The notes under the pieces: model-generated
Databases searched by the model: none
What the model saw: the letters and a program-made list of their open reading frames with translations, nothing else
Told to the model about the DNA's origin: nothing
Position numbers and translations under genes: made by a program
Shown here: piece by piece, positions 60,110 to 64,000 of the stretch
Numbering within the stretch: position 1 is the stretch's first letter
How the letters are laid out: each line of letters starts with the position of its first letter
Origin: Strongylocentrotus droebachiensis
Taxonomy: Eukaryota > Echinodermata > Echinoidea > Camarodonta > Strongylocentrotidae
Reading direction: 5' to 3'
Assembly (NCBI GenBank): GCA_035222895.1
Contig: JAVYIG010000414.1
Location: 1 to 64,000 of the forward strand
DNA: 64,000 nucleotides

Positions 60110-61101
60110 TGTACATGAAGATCTAGTTTAACAGTGGACAGTAATGAAGATAAGTGAACCTGCCAATTTAAGATTCGAAAAACCTACTGACTTTTTGTAA
60201 TTGCTTTTGATGATTAACGTATTTTGTAGTTGTAGGTTTGTCATTGACTTGTATTTTGTTCTTATAGCGCGATTAGAGACTTCGGTGGGAAGCGCTAAGC
60301 ACCGTTTTATTCAGTATTATTATTTGTATGATTGGGGGTATATGAATCGGTCTGCTGTCAGTCTAGAGTCGGTTTTGTCGGTGTGATTGAGGTATTTAGA
60401 AATTAAGTATCAAGTATAAAAGCCCCCCCCCCCTACCTCATCTCAGGATTGCCCTGACCATAATAACTCATTCCATTTGCGTTACAGGTGTACACGAATG
60501 AAACTCAATTTATAATGACCTTAAATCCAGTATCTCGCTTTAGAACAAATCAAACAAATCAAACGTTCCATATTTCAAGAAGGAGTCCTTGACTGGGTAT
60601 AGGCAGGCTTTCTTTTCGTTGCTTTTCCCTTTCTTTGTATTGCTTTTGTGTGTTTGTGGGCCCGTGTGTGCTTATGAGGTGGATACCTGCTGTTAATGGT
60701 CATTACAATAAATACATTCATACCTTGTAATTTTCTTTCTTTTGTAAATGTATTTAATCATTAATATGGGGCTCGTTTACAAGCATATAATTGGCTTCTT
60801 AGAGGTAGGCTACTGGCTTATTATGTATTCTGTAATTGTACTTGATTTTGTTATGATGCCAAATAACTTGAATTATGATAAATAGGCTTATCAAATTTCT
60901 CACTGATTATGGCTAAACTTTTTTTATATTTTTATAATGACATACCAAAACATAAAGTGAGAAGGCTTATAGGAGAACACGGGTTATGTCGAGATGGCGC
61001 TATTGCAGATAGGTAGAGCGATCCTATGAATATGTGGAATGGACGTATACATTTTCCCCGAAAATTTTGCTTTCATATATATTGTGGATTTGTGGTAGGT
61101 T
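60110..61101. other. Intergenic
   Basis: No gene recognised. A C run lies at 60423-60433, followed by AT-rich sequence. Confidence 0.4.
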
Positions 61102-61327
61102 CAGGGGGCGGATCCAGCCGGAGACGAGGGCGGTGGCCGGGGGGCCAATCCGTGAGAAAAAAAATTTAGCGGCTAATAAGAGGGGGGGCCGGGGGGTAAT
61201 TTTTTACTCAACACTCCCCCCTCCCCCCTTGAGCGAAAACAAAATTATTTTTTTTCCCAGTGGTGGGGGCCCATCTTCTTCTTTTTTGACCAGGGTTGCT
61301 GCCCCCCCCCCCTGGCTCCGCCACTTG
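61102..61327. mobile_element. hAT-like element, CAGGGGGCGGATCCAG terminus (226 bp)
   Basis: Left CAGGGGGCGGATCCAG and right CTGGCTCCGCCACTTG are imperfect inverted termini. The direct repeat GTAGGTT flanks both (61095-61101 and 61328-61334), or 8 bp GGTAGGTT if the last G is shared. Confidence 0.7.
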
Positions 61328-61625
61328 GTAGGTTGATGATGTGATCTTATTCAATCCAATCAAATATTAGAGAAATGAAGACGATTCGTTGTACCGTAGT
61401 TGACTCTTTTATCCTTGTTTGAATTTCCCCGAAAATGTTGAACCTCTGATTTCTTTAGCTAATATTATAGGAAAGTGAAAATTCGTTAAAGTACAAGTAT
61501 TGTAGTTGTAGTCACTCTCGAAGACGTTCGTAGGGGAAAAAAACTTGTCGGCCGACCGACATTATACATCTTACCGACTTCAAACTTCTGCATATAGTAC
61601 ACGAGGATCGAGCATACCGACATAG

Positions 61626-62036
61626 CCAGTGACCCGACACAGCAACGTCATTATGTCTTTCTTACTCCCTCGACGAGACGACTTCATTTTTTTTCCCGGT
61701 CAAATTCATCATTATTTTCCTCTTCTTCCTTTTCCTCTTTTTCTTCTTCTCCTTCTTCTTTTTCTTCTTGTACTTAATATCATTTCTATCATCAGTTTAA
61801 TGTTGTTATTATTATTATTATCTTTAATAAGTAGTTCTTTTAATTTTCTTATCTGTCTGTAAATATTACTATTTTAACTTATTAATTTTATACATGTCTG
61901 TAAGGGACCCCACTGGAAATAAGCTCTCGAGCTTTCGTGGGTTATCCTGTTCAAGCTGACTTATTTTTTGATCTGTTATTATTGTATATTGTTGTATGTT
62001 GGAAGCTTGTCGAATAAAAATCAATCAATCAATCAA
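61626..62036 (+). mobile_element. Probable non-LTR retrotransposon 3' end
   Basis: GTAAGGGACCCCACTGGAAA, TAAGCTCTCGAGCTTTCGTG and GGTTATCCTGTTCAAG resemble the 3' UTR of CR1-like LINEs. The stretch ends with AATAAAA and an (AATC)n tail at 62018-62036. No reverse-transcriptase ORF is present (5'-truncated). Confidence 0.5.
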
Positions 62037-62039
62037 CCC

Positions 62040-62440
62040 AACAACCCCATCTCTCTTTTACTCCCACTCCTCCTCTCTCAGGCTCTTACCGCCCCCTCTC
62101 TCTCCTCTCTTTCATCCCCGTTTCTATTGTTTCCCTTTTCTCCTTTTTTTTCTTTTATTTCCTTTTCTTTCTTTTCTTTCTCTTTCTTTCTTTCCTCTCC
62201 TCCCTTTTTTTTCTATTTCTTTCTTCTCTTTTCTTTCCTTTCTTTTCCTTTCTTTTCCTTTTCTTTTTTTCTTTTCTTTCTGGCTTGGCCCTCTTTTTTT
62301 TCTTCCTCCCCCTGTTCTCTTTTTCCCGACGGCAGCGCAATTTTACGGACAATATCCTGACAGGTGGGGGGGGGAGGGCACCCCCCCCCCCCCCCTTTGG
62401 AGACGCCCCTGAATAGTGAATACACCCCAGCCACCACCCA
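62040..62440. repeat. Pyrimidine-rich low-complexity tract and GACGCCCCTG terminus
   Basis: TTTCTTTTCC-type repeats at 62095-62300 give artificial Ser/Phe- and Lys/Glu-rich ORFs. At 62401-62411 AGACGCCCCTG and at 62439 CAGGGGCGTCGC look like ends of hAT-like repeats. Confidence 0.6.
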
Positions 62441-62680
62441 GGGGCGTCGCTAGACCTTTTTCAGTGGGGGGGTGTAGAGGCCAACGATAACCGACAAAAT
62501 TAGCGACCAATTACCGACAAAATTAAATGTCCTATAAGCCCGGGGCCGAAGGCTAAATTGTTTTTCCTATGGACTATCTAGTACTTGCATAATATGCGCA
62601 AATGCTCATTTTCCTCGACGACATAAATATACGAATTATTTCGTAAACTTAGTCAGCATCATAGCTGATATATTTTAATG

Positions 62681-64000
62681 CAGGCGCGGAGCTAGGATCT
62701 TATTCTACGGAGGGCGGTAGTGAGCAAGCGAATCACTTAAAGAGCGATAGGGGGTGTGGGTGATAGGCCTCTAAATTATTAGGAAAAGAAGACGATTTAT
62801 TGTACCTTTCTCGACTGTTAATCCTTGTCTAAATGAAGTCCCCCCCCCCCCCCCCTCTCGCGCGAAGCGCGAAAGCTTTGACGTTTCATTAAATTATTTT
62901 GAAAAGAAGACGATTTGCTGTACCGTTCTCTACTGTTAGTCCTTGTCTGAATTCAGTTTCTCTCCCACCCGCGCGAAGCGCGGAAGTTTTGGAGTTTCAT
63001 TAAATTATTAGAGAAAGTAGACGATTCGTTGAACCTTGCTCGACTCTAAATCCTTGTCTGAAAGAAGCTTCCCCCTCCGCGCAAAGCGCGAAAATTTTGA
63101 AGTTTCATTAAATTATTAGAGAAAGAAGACGATTCGTTGTACCGTTCTCGACTCGTCTAAATGAAGTTTTCTCCCTTCGCGCTAAGCGCGGATTTTTTTT
63201 TGGCGTTTCATCACAATATAGAGAAAGGAAGACGATTCGTCGTATCGTTTTCGACTCTTATTACTCCCTATTCATCTGAATTCAGTTTCCCCCTGTTCTC
63301 GACTCGTCTACATGAAGTTTTCTCCCTTCGCGCGAAGCGCGGATTATTTTTTGGGCGTTTCATCACAATATAGAGAAAGGAAGACGTTTCGTCGTACCGT
63401 TTTCGACTCTTATTACTCCCTACTCATCTGAATTCAGTTACCCCCTCTCGCGCGAAGCGCGGAAGCTTTGACGTTTCATTAAATTATTAGAGAAAGTATA
63501 CGATTCGTTTGTACCGTTTTCGACTCTTAATAAGCCCTATTTTTCGACTCTTAATTCTTATTTGAATTCAGTTGTCCCCTTTCCGCGCGAAGCGCGGAGG
63601 TTTTGACGTTTCCTTAAATTATAGAGAAAGTAGACGATTCGTTGAACCGTGCTCGACTCTTAATCCTAGTCTGAATAAAGCTTCCCCCTCCCGCGCGAAG
63701 CGCGGAAGTTTTGACGTTTCATTAAATTATTAGAGAAAGAAGACGATTCGTTGTACCGTTTTCGACTCTTAATAAGCCCTAATAATTGTCTGAATTCAGT
63801 TTCCCCCTTTAGCGCGAAGCTTTGACGTTTCCTTAAAATATTAGAGAAAGAAGACGATTCGTTGTACCGTTCTCGACTTGTCTAAATGAAGTTTTCCCCT
63901 TCGGCGCGAAGCGCGGATTTTTTTTTGGGCGTTTCATCACAATATAGAGAAAGGAAGACGATTCGTCGTACCGTTGTTGACTCTTAAACCTCTGATTTCT
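62681..64000 (-). repeat. ~115-bp hairpin satellite array, right copy (inverted)
   Basis: Begins just after CAGGCGCGGAGCTAGG at 62681. Units read CGCGCGAAGCGCGGAAG, TTTGACGTTTCATTAAATTA, AGAGAAAGAAGACGATTCGT, TGTACCGTTCTCGACTCTTA and GTCTGAATTCAG, the reverse complement of the 131-3300 array. About 11 units, running off the window end. Confidence 0.9.

Noticed and set aside
61968-62412. 130-138 codon Ser/Phe-rich ORFs
   Set aside because: Read through a pyrimidine low-complexity tract next to a LINE tail; no domain.

Overview
This is eukaryotic genomic DNA. Introns have clean GT..AG borders, several genes have many exons, there are AATAAA signals, no operons, and the sequence is dominated by transposable elements, minisatellites and G/C homopolymer runs. 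The repeat style and an amino-acid-transporter exon fit an invertebrate animal, perhaps marine. I cannot name the species.

The window is a set of nested transposons. Flanks: bases 131-3300 and 62681-64000 hold the same ~115-bp satellite in opposite orientations, each beside a CAGGCGCG-type terminus. A first coding exon of an SLC7-like amino-acid transporter lies at 4968-5189 (minus). From 12455 to 58030 there is a head-to-tail array of five Helitron-like units (12455-14384, 14385-16796, 16797-52576, 52577-56075, 56076-58030). Each ends in a GC-rich hairpin plus CTAG and is followed directly by the TC start of the next.

The third Helitron unit is split by a 33.4-kb CACTA/EnSpm-like transposon (17628-50993). 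It has CACTCTTAAAATA / CACACTTAAAATA inverted termini, a TG target duplication and inverted arrays of 67-bp subterminal repeats. The uninterrupted target sequence is still present in the second and fifth Helitron units. This outer element carries a 9-exon gene for a SAM-domain protein (19881-48388, 538 aa) and, inside intron 2 of that gene, an intact 850-aa C2H2-finger transposase-like ORF (40553-43105).

Intron 1 of the SAM gene is in turn interrupted by a second large element of 17.7 kb (22320-40006). It has CCCTTACAGAAA termini, a TA target duplication and its own GCTTGCAGG-rich subterminal minisatellites. It carries a divergent gene pair: a 5-exon, 957-aa Tnp2-like transposase (minus, 23686-28836) and a 9-exon, 441-aa coiled-coil/BEN-domain protein (plus, 30512-37528). 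All four reading frames are open once spliced, so both elements look young.

Both elements follow one plan: a CMC-class transposase, an accessory protein likely to bind DNA or chromatin (SAM or BEN), and arm-specific subterminal arrays that are plausible binding sites. Smaller non-autonomous elements are scattered through the window: hAT-like with 8-bp duplications, Harbinger-like, other MITEs, and a 36-bp perfect palindrome with an 8-bp duplication. Exon models were assembled by eye from splice signals and reading-frame phase. Family names come from motif recognition, not database searches.
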